From positions 2,234,501 to 2,298,500 of the forward strand of contig OZ020256.1 of NCBI GenBank assembly GCA_963971285.1: a DNA stretch of 64,000 nt, written 5' to 3'. The stretch is from Astropecten irregularis. Lineage: Eukaryota > Echinodermata > Asteroidea > Paxillosida > Astropectinidae. Within the stretch, counting starts at the first letter, position 1. Every line of letters starts with the position of its first letter. The position numbers were made by a program, and so were the translations under genes. The notes below the pieces were generated by a model. That model saw only the letters and a list, made by a program, of their open reading frames with translations. It had not been told where the DNA came from and made no database searches. Below, piece by piece: positions 1-11,700 of the stretch.

Positions 1-829
1 CCAGCCTGACTCGGATTTGAGCCAAGTAGAGCCAATGGCAGGTGAACATCTAACACTCCTCGACATTATCTTCCCCCAAGAGTGATCGCGTATCTTCTCC
101 TTAACCCTAACCCACATGCATACCACATTGTTAACCCTGACACTCTTCACTTACCAAACAAGACAAGAGCTGCTTACCACACCTTACCATAGTCTCCACA
201 GGAGAACTGGATCACAAACCATGTAATACCACACAAACCACACTGTATACCACAGGGAAAAACCATGTGTGGTAAACGGTCGTAAGCATATACACACTGT
301 ACAGTGTGCATGCATGGCACACACATTTTGAACAACACATCTACCAGTCTAATGATTAGGCATCTTTTACATGTATAACGACTTTCATGGATTAAAAAAT
401 CATCACGACTGATTTTATTTATTTATCACCATTGAAATAATGAATGGTTTATAGGTAACCTTTTAAAATCCCAAATATTACAACTGTCAATTTCAACACT
501 TTGATTTTTGATAATTTGCTGATGGTAGCGAGTGATCAAAAGTAAATAAAAGCAACCCCTCCACCCACTAAAATAAAATCCAAAACAAAACAAAATGGCT
601 AACTGAAATCAATTAAATCATAAAATAAACAAAGAAAAGGAAACTAGACTCATTCACAATAATTATGTGATCGGGGAGAAAAAAAGACAGTTGACCCAAG
701 CGGGATTCTAACCTTCAAAGTTAACCAGAACTGGCAGGTTCGAGTCCTGATTTGCGCGAGATTGAACTGTCCTCACCCCTCCCCTCCTCAAATGATGTCA
801 AATTCTACCAGTTTCTGAATACAGCTGAT

Positions 830-990
830 TCCAAGTCGTGCGCCACCAAGAGTTTGCAATGCGTTGGCCAATCACAAAGCGCGGAATCGGTTGACCGTTT
901 CCATATGCAAATTGGGTTGACAAATTGATTTCCATGCATTGTGATTGGACCAATGCGTTGCAAACTCGTGGAGGCGCACCTTGGTATCGC
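830..990. repeat. Imperfect inverted repeat, about 155 bp
   Basis: Left arm CCAAGTCGTGCGCCACCAAG with AGTTTGCAATGCGTTGGCC; right arm ends GCAAACTCGTGGAGGCGCAC then CTTGG. Arms of 50 or so bases fold back with a few mismatches, the form of a small non-autonomous DNA transposon. Confidence 0.6.
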
Positions 991-1375
991 CCGTATTGTT
1001 ATCAGAATTCTCATTTGGGAGACGGAGCGAATAATTGTCCCAAGTCTCTGTGCTAATAATATCTACCCTTGTTACACGTCGTAATTAGCACGAAGAGTTA
1101 TTAAGCCATCCAATAAACATGCACATATTACTAGTACAGTGTAGGATGGAATACATGATCTCCAAAAAAATTAAAAAAAATCCATTGTCTATTCTTCTTA
1201 GTACATTACAACTACGATGAAATCTAAGCAAAATCAATTTGAAAATCCACGAAATTTTGACACCTTAAAGATTATAAAGAGCAACCCCAGGCCTGTAAAT
1301 AACAATTAACTAGGCCTAGAGTACATCTATATTGACGCATTAAAGCAGATGATGCTCCGAATTAATCTGAGGGCC

Positions 1376-1640
1376 TTTGAGAAATCAGGCTCGAGACTAG
1401 GCTAAAGGCTAGGCTTGGGACTAATTTTGCTACCGTTATTTGAAGCCCACATAACGAAATGAAGGGAATGGGCCAAATGGCGAAGCCGAAGAAAGTCTAC
1501 AGCTTTGCCATGTAGTCACGTATGTACCTATAGTAAAGCTTCATTTCATTTAGGACACAAAATGGCGGTAGCAAATAAATCCCAAGCCTAAATAGCGGTA
1601 TGCCTAGCCTCAAGCCTCATTTTGACTGAAAGGCCCACAG
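1376..1640. repeat. Imperfect inverted repeat, about 260 bp
   Basis: AGGCTTGGGACTAATTTTGC near 1412 pairs with GCAAATAAATCCCAAGCCT near 1571, and the arms continue outward (AGGCTAAAGGCTAGG against CCTAGCCTCAAGCC). Probable miniature inverted-repeat element. Confidence 0.55.
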
Positions 1641-2523
1641 GTATCTATGACTTAAAGATACACTGTTTGTCAAACACATCTGTGGCCATTGTAACACACA
1701 GGAAACTTTCATGATACATTCTGAGCTCATTGTACTGCACTTGTAGGAATCATAATTTGGCTGGCAACGGTATATGAATTTCACAATATAACAAAATAGC
1801 TCAAGAAAAATACGTGTTGAGTTCTTTCGTTTTCATAATTATTAGCACACATTTCGATATTTCTATATTGAAAATAAGCACACCACCCCCCCCCCCCTCA
1901 AAAAAAGAAAAAAAAAAGAAGAAGAAGATTTTATCGTTGTTAGTATTAAACCTTGAACTTAATAGAAGCATTTTAATCAAATCAAGATAGTACAGTATCC
2001 CTTTTGTTTCAATATACTTCTTTCTGAAAGAACTTCTAATGTTCACAAACACATCTTCTTCACTAAGTAGCAATATAAATGATGATGAATTTGGCAATTT
2101 AGAAACAAATTTTTAAATTGGGTTTTAAAGTACTTAAAGTACTTAAAGTGCCTGAATCCTCATTGCTGGCATGGCTGGTCTAAGGAGGTGGTCGCCTGCC
2201 AGTACCCTCTAGCAATAGCATTCAATCCTTTTCCAATGTACTTAGTTAATGTACTTAGTTCTTATTGAATGCTATACAATTTCTTCCTCCATGATATAGC
2301 CTTTAAGCCCGCTTCTGGACTGTTATAACAGTACAGTGAAAATGCTTCAAACTTCTCTATTTGTGCCCGAAACGAGCCCTCAGTGGTTTTAATTTGGGTC
2401 ACTTTTCCCCCGTTTTGGGTTAAATTCATACAAGCATGTGTATGCTGCATGCAGCATTTTCGTATTAAACTTACAAACTAGCATTTTAAACAACAGAAAT
2501 CATTTCATTTTATAGGACAATTA

Positions 2524-2719
2524 CGAAACAGAGACAGTGGGCTCCGTTTCAGGCTCCAGCTCAATTTCGTGAATCCATTTTAAAATAACAGGTATAATCA
2601 AAATAGAGGTTTTTGACTGCTGTTCGAAGTAGATTCTCTGGTTTGAAAACCACAACCTATATTTTCAGCAATATGGATGACAGAGCTGGAGCCTGAGCCT
2701 CCGTTTCGTAAACGCCCTA
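2524..2719. mobile_element. Inverted-repeat element family M4 (about 200 bp), copy 1
   Basis: Ends with GGAGCCTGAGCCTCCGTTTC then GTAAACGCCCT. Related copies lie at about 8549-8757, 21888-22100 (the most complete, starting AGGGTGTTTACGAAACGGAG) and, more diverged, 47990-48240. Shared interior words include GTTGTGGT, CAGAATGGATTCACGAAA and AAAGCCTCTATTTTGATA. Interpreted as MITEs; no coding capacity. Confidence 0.75.
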
Positions 2720-4141
2720 TGCATAAATGGTAGTACTCTTTGAAACCAGAGAGGGTAAAACAAGGCAAAGGTTTGCATTATTCATTGCAGGACATCATAA
2801 TTCTCATAAAAAAAATACAAAAATAATAATTATACATATGGTTTTCCAAACCATGCAATCTAATTGCAAAAAAATAACAACCCTTTCCGGCAAAGATAAA
2901 AATAAAAAATCCATCGCAGGTTTTATAGTACATATACAACAGAATCAAATTCCTCAAACTTTTTCAAAGTTTTTCCATAACTGTACATTATAATGCATCA
3001 ATCACAAGATTACTGATGAAAATCTTTGTCTGTGCGACATTTATTGCTCTTTATCTGTATTTTTGTGTATTGTTGGTTTTGTGTAACATTCGCATGATGA
3101 AAGAAATAGAAAAACGAATTTTACTGAGAATATCTTTCATTTTGTTCATATATTCATTTATTTATTTGGAGTGGGGGGTTGTTAAGTACATTTTGGTACT
3201 CTGGTGAGCAGCTGTTGAGAGAATGTACCATCATCCTCAATTCATACACCTTTATCATTCATGTTTCATGGTCCAAATCTGGATTATTGTGCTTTCCCAT
3301 TTTATACGATTTTGTGGTTCCAGAATGACCATCCAATTCACAGTGACATTATATTGCTGTGTATCAATACACAAACAGCATGTAATTATCATGTCAGATT
3401 ACAAGTACTATGAAAATGTTGCACCAGCCTATCTACCAAGCCCCCATCCCACTCCAATGAAGCTTCCTTTTAGAATGTATCATAGGAGAATACACAAACT
3501 TGTACCACGTCCATGATGACAATGTACTGAGCAACACAATAATGATGAATGGCACACGTTTGTACTTATGATTTACACTGCATTGTGATTTGATCAAACT
3601 GATCTCAGCTGCCTTTACGTGTAAATCAAAGAGAGGAACGATATTCAAGCTCCTGGTTTACATTATTCAATGTAAATAACAGTCATCCGATGTAATCGGA
3701 TGTTTGAAGTGCATTCAAGGAAAGAACATGTCATACTTCTGCAAACTGCTTATAAACCCAAATAATGACCTGAAGTTCGCTTTGTTAATGTCTAGTATAA
3801 ACCACTACATTGTCAACAGAGGGCGACATACAGACGCACTGCTCAAAACGAATGTATGAAGTTTAACAAGTCATAACCAAAATACCCAACTTAAAGCAAA
3901 AGAAAAACAAAATAAAATTTAAAGACTTTAATACGGAAATCGCATGCATGACATACTCTCTTATTAAACAGATATTCAACTTTTAAAGACTACCTACAAA
4001 CAACTGAAAGAAAATTGTCTCAATGTCAATATTACAAAATGCAATTATGTGGGACGGTAAAAACGTACACGTATGTATTTTGTACGGGTATTAATTTTTT
4101 TCCCCTTTCCGTGGGGTAAATTCCTTTTATGTACCGTCAGT

Positions 4142-4336
4142 CAGTGGCGTCACCAGACTTTTGAGTCTGGGGGGGGGCACAAGGGGGGCACTAGCAATTG
4201 TTGGGGGGGCAAACGTTTTATATACTATATATTTTTTTCACCAACCCAAATTTCAAATGGGGGGGCACGAGGGGGGGCACAAGGTTTTCCAGGGGGGGCA
4301 CGTGCCCCCCCTGGCCCCCCCTTGGTGACGCCACTG
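4142..4336. mobile_element. hAT-type non-autonomous element with 8-bp target duplication
   Basis: Terminal inverted repeats CAGTGGCGTCACC at the left and GGTGACGCCACTG at the right bound 195 bp of G-rich sequence without coding capacity. It is flanked by a perfect 8-bp direct repeat CCGTCAGT (4134-4141 and 4337-4344). TIRs starting CAGTGG and an 8-bp duplication are diagnostic of the hAT superfamily; the intact duplication indicates a fairly recent insertion. Confidence 0.85.
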
Positions 4337-5272
4337 CCGTCAGTTTATAGTTTTTTTCCTACTTCAAGCTAGATGACTTTGTTATTGGTTGAGTTGACAA
4401 TTTATTGCAGTTGAAAAATCAAAAAAGACAATTATAACTGAAGTAAAATATCTACAGGCAAGTTTACTGTCCGGATTTTCAACTTATAAATCTTTAAATA
4501 TCTCACGAAAATACTGACCTTTTTTTTTACTTGGCAAGAGACTGGAAACTGGAAAGTTGTGAATACCACTTTTTTCTTCTTTTCTCATTTTTTTTTTTTG
4601 GGGGGGGGGGATATTTACAAAAATTCTGAAATTTTATTATCATGAATTTAGAATGCTTATTCCAGATTGAAAAAATGAACAAAACACCTTTGGCAATAAT
4701 CCTCTGATTGTGAAACCTTGACTAACAGCTAAACAAATCTTAAAATATTTCACCAAGACTGGTTTGAGTAGGGTGTTTTTTCCCGCTCGTTTTAGCACTT
4801 GTTTCTGATCATGAGACAACAGCTCAGTGTTTTGAGGTTATTTTGTATGCAGTGGGCATACATATGTTCCACATATGTGTATGACATCTTACACAATAGG
4901 AATTTAGCAATGTTACTGTTAAACCATCGATAATTTTATCAAAATATTGCATACAAATATTGGTAGAAAATTTCTGTATCCACTGGCCGGGTAGGGCCCT
5001 TGAATACATAGTACATTGTACACACAGTTCTCATTTGTGTCCAGAATTTTCATAATATTATAAAAGACACACTGTCTTGTGGTCGAAGGGTCATCTTTTC
5101 CCAAATATTTCACGGGAGCACAGGAATCTAAAAGCCACCAACATGCTAGGGCAGCGGATAGGAATTGAGACATTTTCCTTTCATAACCTAGACCTTGTAC
5201 GGCTCCAAATATAAAGGAGATTACCACAGAACGTCCACTCGGTCTCCCTGATCGAGTCTTGGAGTCTGCTCA

Positions 5273-5709
5273 TTAGCACGCACTCGTGCTGTTGGGAAAG
5301 GCATCAGATGCAACACTGTTGAACCTCTGGGACTTCCACACCGTCATCCCGTGGATGTGATGGAGAAATCGAGGGCAGACAGGGCAGTCTTTGTGAGCTT
5401 CGACCAGCATCCTGACAAAATCCTCGGCCCCCTCTTGCCTGTGCTGCTCCACGTGGCTCAGCAGGGCCTCAAAGGTGCAGTCGAGCTTGACCTCTGCTTC
5501 CAGAATCTCAAACAGGCACGAGGAATAATCCATGGAGCTGGCATTCTCAAAGACCTCCTTGCTGTGGCCCGCGAAGTGGAAAAAGCCTGAAATGGACTGG
5601 CGGAGCCGGTCACTGCCAGCCAGAATGTCACGCAGACGTCTACCGTGGGGAAAGTCATTTGAAAGGCTTTGCATTGTTCCAGTGCATTTCTCGTCTTCGT
5701 TTGCTGATC
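5273..5709 (-). CDS. Receptor A terminal exon: death-fold domain and stop
   Basis: Encodes 145 residues ending in TAA at 5273. A helical region from about residue 20 to 105 ([20 protein letters not shown] onward, then [20 protein letters not shown]) has the length and amphipathic pattern of a six-helix death fold. It aligns with receptor B at D(F/I)xHxRxL and at the tail [10 protein letters not shown] (B: CPACMRLLHM). The canonical death-domain Trp of helix 5 is not seen. A death effector or CARD subtype cannot be excluded. The domain would act as a cytoplasmic adaptor-binding module. Confidence 0.72.
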
Positions 5710-8700
5710 CTTGAGGGGTACAATGAACCAGGCACACTATCTTTTATTAGGCCAATAAAAAAATGGTCTGGCTACGGAAATATGACCTGCCTACGATTAA
5801 CGAAGCCCAATGTTGCGACTAAATAAGTTTATCCTAGTACCTTTTGCAATTTTATGCAACAAACGTAACAATTTTTCTACATTCTAAAAGCTCTGGGTCG
5901 AAAGATTTAATATAAAAAATCAGACCTTTTCAAAACTTATGTTGTTCCCAAAATGGAACCCCCACAGAAAAAACAACCCAAAACAAAAACATGTATTGTA
6001 GTACATGTTTAGTGTACAATGTACATTGTACAATCAAATAATTTCTGACCTACTTTTATGTTCCTGAAAAAACTTTCAGGTCATCTTCCAAGTTTCAGGC
6101 CACATTTTCTCTTGGCTTGACCTAGGCTTTGGTATGAAACAAGGTACAGGCCTGTTTCTTTAGGGCACCTTATTGCTCAATGAACAGGGGAAGCAAGAGA
6201 AACCAACTAGGGACCCACTGCCTCTAGGGGCCCCCTGGTCATTGCTTTACAAGCTTCCACTAACCCTGGTTAGGTATGTCCTTGAACTGTAGCACGTTTC
6301 TCATCAAAATCTCTGTGCTTTATAATTATCGGTATAAAACCGAACATGCCAAAAGAAAATGCAAAACGTGCTGCCAAGGCAAGTGTTGCAATTGCCTTTG
6401 TGAAGGTCCAGCTCTCTGTCCATGTAGACATGGAGGCAGGCGGGCTGGTCTGTACATGACCAAACCGAGTACTGACCAAAGAGGCAATTTAAATAAAAAA
6501 AAAAGCAAAACAGAGAAGGCATGAAAAAGAAGAGAGATCTATGAATCAAGAGACCTACCTTCCGGTACGCTGACGTCGCAATCGGCGATACTGGTTCCGC
6601 TCTCTTCACTGCCGCTGGTCGAGCCAAGTCTGAAAACTTCAAAGCTGTACGTAAACCCCTTGCGTAGACCAGACACTGGATACTCCTTTGTACCAGCCGT
6701 GATCTGTGTGGGAAACCCAGGCAGGCAACTGCAGGTCTGGATACTACACGGTGCTAGCAGATGTAAGCCCTTGAGTATGACGGTAGTCTCTCCGTCAAAC
6801 TCATACTCCAGTGGCTTACCTGTACACATAAAAATACAAAACAATTTTGAATATTCACCCAAAAATAACCCCCAAAATTACTTCAACTTCATTTGGGCCT
6901 CTGAGTATTAATAACAATTTTTTTAATTGTTTTTTTTTTGGGTGGGAGTATTATCAAAAAGTTGTGAATTACTATATAGGAGTCAGGTTGGCGTAACGGT
7001 TCTTTCCCCGCCTTTCACCCCTGTGGACCGGGTTCAAGTCCGGCTCGGTTCCCAAGTGGATTGGGTTTTCAGTCCCTACCTGATTCCATGGGTTTTACCC
7101 AGAATATTGCTCTGGGGTTTTCCTCCCACCTCTAAAACTGTATCTTCTTCTCATCATCTCTCCATAAAAGGTTTCATCAGGCTTGCAAGCTACAGCGCCT
7201 TGGCCGGGCACTTTTCAGGAATCCTTGGTGTCATTACCAGAAATTCATAATAATAATAATAATAATATGTAACTATTGGAAAAAGAAGTTGCATGTATTG
7301 TACATTAAAGTTATAGCAACACTAATAGTGTGCAGGCAGGCATTTACATGTAATACGTACATTTGGAAATCAGTGGCTACATGTATTTATGGACAAGTTA
7401 ATTTGCACGTTAAAGTCACAGTGTGATGTTAGACTAATTGTGCTTGACAAAAGAATTGAATCCGATTCAACAACAAACGCATGGAAATTCACAAAAAAAA
7501 GGGGAAAAAGAAGAGAAAGATTTGAGATTTGGCGTTAAACCACACGGAATTGCGGATGGCATCGTCTAAGTATTTGATCCTCAGTGAACAGAGCTACATG
7601 TAGGATGACCTGGGATGGTTTCATGAATAATTGATGACCAAAACTAATGGATTATCAGTAAATTTTTCTTTGTTCACTTTTCAATGATTAAAATAACTCA
7701 GTCAGTTTCCCTTGTGGTTATTTCACGAATATATTAATTAAAAAGCCGTATCCTCTTTGAGTGATCCCCCATGTGCCGTTCCCAGGTTGCAGCATTGTTG
7801 CGTGTATCATTGAAACGATCCCTGGGGTGTGGCGGTGTGTGCGTGGTTTCATGGCTTCTGACTGCCAAACGAACAAAGATAGTTGACTATTGGGGTCACC
7901 ACCAACATAGGGCTGGATGGCTCAGTTGGTAGAGCGCCTGTACGGTATTCAGGAGGTCGCCGGTTCGAATCCCGCTCCAGTCAATTTTTCTTTGTTCACT
8001 TTTTAATGGATTATCATTAATGGCGGAAAGCTCATGTGTATTTAGTAGGACGTATCACTGAGGTATTAACTACACGGGGAAAACACTGCTGATCTTTTGA
8101 CTGCACATATGCTCGTTTTTGATGTGAAAAACATTGATTGTACATCGTCAATTAGCGATCACCTTGACAAGCCCAGGGGCCAATTTCATAGAACTGCTTA
8201 GCACAAAAACTTTTTTAGCACAACATTTAGCTTGCCCAATCAAACAAACCACCAATGAAAATTCCACTTGATATTCATGGTCAGTGAACAACAGCCAAAG
8301 TACCAATTGCGAGTGATACACAACACATGGAAATTTTGTTGTTAATCCTGCTTTTACTAAGACAGAAATGTCATGCTTGGCAAATATTTGTGCTGAGCAG
8401 CTCTATGAAATTGGCCCAAGACCTGACTGGCTTTTTCAAGGGTCGGCTTGCATCAATTTACCACGACTTGCTTTGATTGTTGCCATGGCTACCTAAATAT
8501 GAGGACACAATGTTATTTCTTTGTATACCAGTTGTATACATGTAGATGGTTTACGAAACGGTGGCACAGGCTCATGCTTCGCCTCTGTCATCCATATTTT
8601 AAAAATATTGGTTGTGGTTTTTCGTTGAAGCTGAAGCTCAGTTTTTCTTTTCAAACCAAAGTATCAGTAGCTTATCCACTTCCCAGCCACAGCCAAAAGC

Positions 8701-11700
8701 CTCTATTTTGATATCCGTTTTTTTAGAATGGATTCACGAAAAGGAGGCGGAGCCTGAGTCTTAGCCTCCCATTCACTGCCATAGTGTCAATGAGTTAGGC
8801 GCAGAAGACAAATTTCTTTGGAAGTTCACAGCTAAATAGAAGGCAGCACTATGAGTTCACTATGGTGCCAGAGTATACATTAAAATACACTTTAACTTCA
8901 TGCAAATTAATATAAACTACATTGTACATGTATGAGTGGTAGACAAACACAAAATGACAAAACTGTAACAGAATTGGGTTAAATACGTACGTGTACCAGA
9001 GATTTTACGAATACCTGCCAAAATGTTCATAACGATAAAAAAAATAAACTGAAAATGAATACATGCGGTATGGTGGGGGTAAAGGAATGTACTATGTATA
9101 CACACAAAGGTGGGGCTAGCAAGGCAAATGAGGATTTACCAGGGGAGGGGAGGGGGTGACCACAAGGGGTTCATGGGAGGGTGTGTCCATGGGGGGTGTG
9201 TCCATGGGGGTGTGTCCATGAGGGTGTGTCCGTGGGGGTGTGTCCATGGGTTGCAGAGGTGCTCCTGTAATCCTGTGATGCATGCAGGCCGTACTGTGCC
9301 GCGGCGGCCGAAATTCAGCACAGAGAGCCACGGTTTCAATGCGGATATGCGCAGACACAAATAGTCACGTGTACACAGTATGCTGCTGTGCCTGACTGCA
9401 CGCAATGATCATTATTTCTCCACTAGCAAATGTTTCCACTGAGAAAATTAAACGTCCCTTCTGACAGGACCCACAGATCCCAAGTGGCAGCCAGGAAACT
9501 TCAAAGCCTGATTTTACAGCTAAACAAATTTTTTTTAAAATTTTTTCTTTGTCATAAGCACATTTTAATAATACACTTAAAAAAAAGAGTAAATTAATAA
9601 AATTACAGTTCGACTACGAAAATGTCATTAATGCAGTTTGGGCCAAAGTACAGTGTATCCCAAAGACATAGCGCCCTCGCTTGGCCAGCCACAAATATCT
9701 TTTTTTTTATAATTACTCACTTAAGAGCTGTCCACCACTGCTGCTGCTGTTTGAACATGTGAGTTTCCCTAGGCGTAGTCTACGGCGGCATAAACACGTC
9801 GTCAGTATCACACATAACACAATGATTGCAGCGATAGGAATACAAATGATCAGCCAGGATGGGAAGGTACCTAGAGAAAAAAATGACAGAGCAAAAGTTA
9901 GCATTCAAAAATCATCAAATAACCACAAGGGAAACTGACTGAATTTAAAGTCCTTAAAAAGTGAATAAAGAAAAAATGACTGGAGCATATTGATAAAATG
10001 ATGCTAGAGATATAAAGCAGTATTTGAGTGGTTTCATGGCTTCTGACTGCCAAACGAACAAAGATAATTGACTATTAGTATTAGGGACACCACCAACATA
10101 GAAATGGATAGCTTAGTTGGTAAGAGCACCGGTACGGTATTCCGGAGGTTGCTGGTTCGAATCCCACTCCACTCAGTTTTTCTTTGTTCACTTTTCAATA
10201 TTGAGGTGTTTACCTTATAAGTTTGGTATTGAAATTTGGCACTTATCACTTTCAGATCTACTCGTATTCAATGGCGTGTCATTCAACCATGAATAAATTA
10301 ATTATTTTCATTTGGGTGTCCGGGTCCTTGCACGGGAGAAGGGTTGTAACTTTACACATGATATGCAATAGGGTATGATGAGATTTTCAATTAAATGAAA
10401 AATACATATGTCTGAATTTTTTTTCCCAAAGTTATGTTTAGGAGTTGATATCCAGGCCAGTTAATTCATTAGAAGACTGACTGAAGCTAATCAAACACAA
10501 TGCCATCTCTACCCTCACAGGTACCCATTTTACACCTGGGTGAAGACGAGCAAATATGTTACAAAGCATCTTGCCCAAGGACGCAAGCACCACTAGCCCA
10601 TGGCTGGATTCGAACTCACAATCTGTAGATTGACCTACAATATCTTGAGTTCGACACTCCAGACCACTAGGCCACAGCACCTAATATTGACAGATATTTA
10701 AACAGACGTGACAGACGTACAAGTCGGGCTCCTTTTCCTTGCATGTGCCGTTGTTGCGACAGGTCTCTTCACAAGCATGTAGCCCTTTGACTGTTGGCAA
10801 CCAAACACATGTCATTGTTAGGATCAGGGCTTGATTTCAGAGATCTGCTTACTGTAAGCATTAAATTGGTGCTTACAGAAACGGGCAAATTTTAATTATG
10901 AGATCCTATTTCAAGGATTAGGGAAGAATTTTCAAACTTACACTGAATCTAATCACATTTATTTCAATGTTGACCTGTGTAAATGCACATTGTTGAGCGT
11001 TAATCAAGTAATTTACAATTTTTGATCAAAATACTAATAGTTACAGTCAGAGAAATGACATTCAAGTATTCATACAGGACAACATCTAGCTGTACAGGGA
11101 GAAGTGAAGCTTTTATACCCTGACGGTCTGAACTATGGACAGACAAGGACAAAGAATAAAAGGGACACTACAAAATCAGGCATTGACCAAAAAAAATATA
11201 TTTGGTATACAACAAAAAAACACGGTGGCCTCTGCAGTATGCGAGAACATTATAAAAATGTTTCATATTCACATTTTAAATTTCACATATGTATGCATAA
11301 TTTAAGTTTTTAGTTGCACGCTTGCATAGTTCGGGTAGCTAAGGATTTCTTGCTTATTCGGGTACACATGTAGTGCAGAAATTCAGTGCTAATAACACAG
11401 TAAGCAAAGAACGAGGATCATAAGCATACTGAATTCTGCTATTAGCAGAGACAGCCATGGAAATTGGGCCCGATTTGTTCAATGCTATCATAAAATGGCT
11501 TGTGAGCTTGTGGTGTTTCACCTTTTAATCGGGCATTCATTTGCATGTTGTAAGCTAGTCTATTTCATTCAACATGCCGCGAGTAGAATGCAGGTATAAC
11601 TACGAGCGTCCTATTTAATTCTTTATCTCCGTCCCATAGGGCAAGTGGTCATGAATTAACCGACACAAACAAGAAGTTTGGAAGGTTTGACGGATTCTAA

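Larger units (their letters stand above)
1..5272. other. 3' flank of receptor A; no gene seen
   Basis: No coding exon was recognised on either strand; open frames are short and lack splice or family support. The stretch holds inverted-repeat elements at about 830-990, 1376-1640, 2524-2719 and 4142-4336, a poly-C/poly-A tract at 1883-1925, and otherwise AT-rich spacer. The AATAAA signals on the minus strand near 4.63 and 4.40 kb could end the receptor A transcript. Confidence 0.6.

Noticed and set aside
4073-4372. 99-codon plus-strand frame rich in Gly
   Set aside because: Translation of the G-rich hAT-type element; not a gene.
5273-5709. Reading this exon as a CARD or death effector domain
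   Set aside because: Helix spacing and the alignment to receptor B fit a generic death fold, but diagnostic residues for a subtype are not visible. Kept as death fold only.
7911-7982. Apparent tRNA gene
   Set aside because: Acceptor stem pairs, but T33 is missing and the anticodon and T stems have mismatches. The same sequence with common flanks recurs three more times, so it is a SINE head.
9110-9405. Overlapping open frames with periodic His/Pro/Thr or Gly/Val
   Set aside because: Products of a 16-bp minisatellite read in several frames on both strands.
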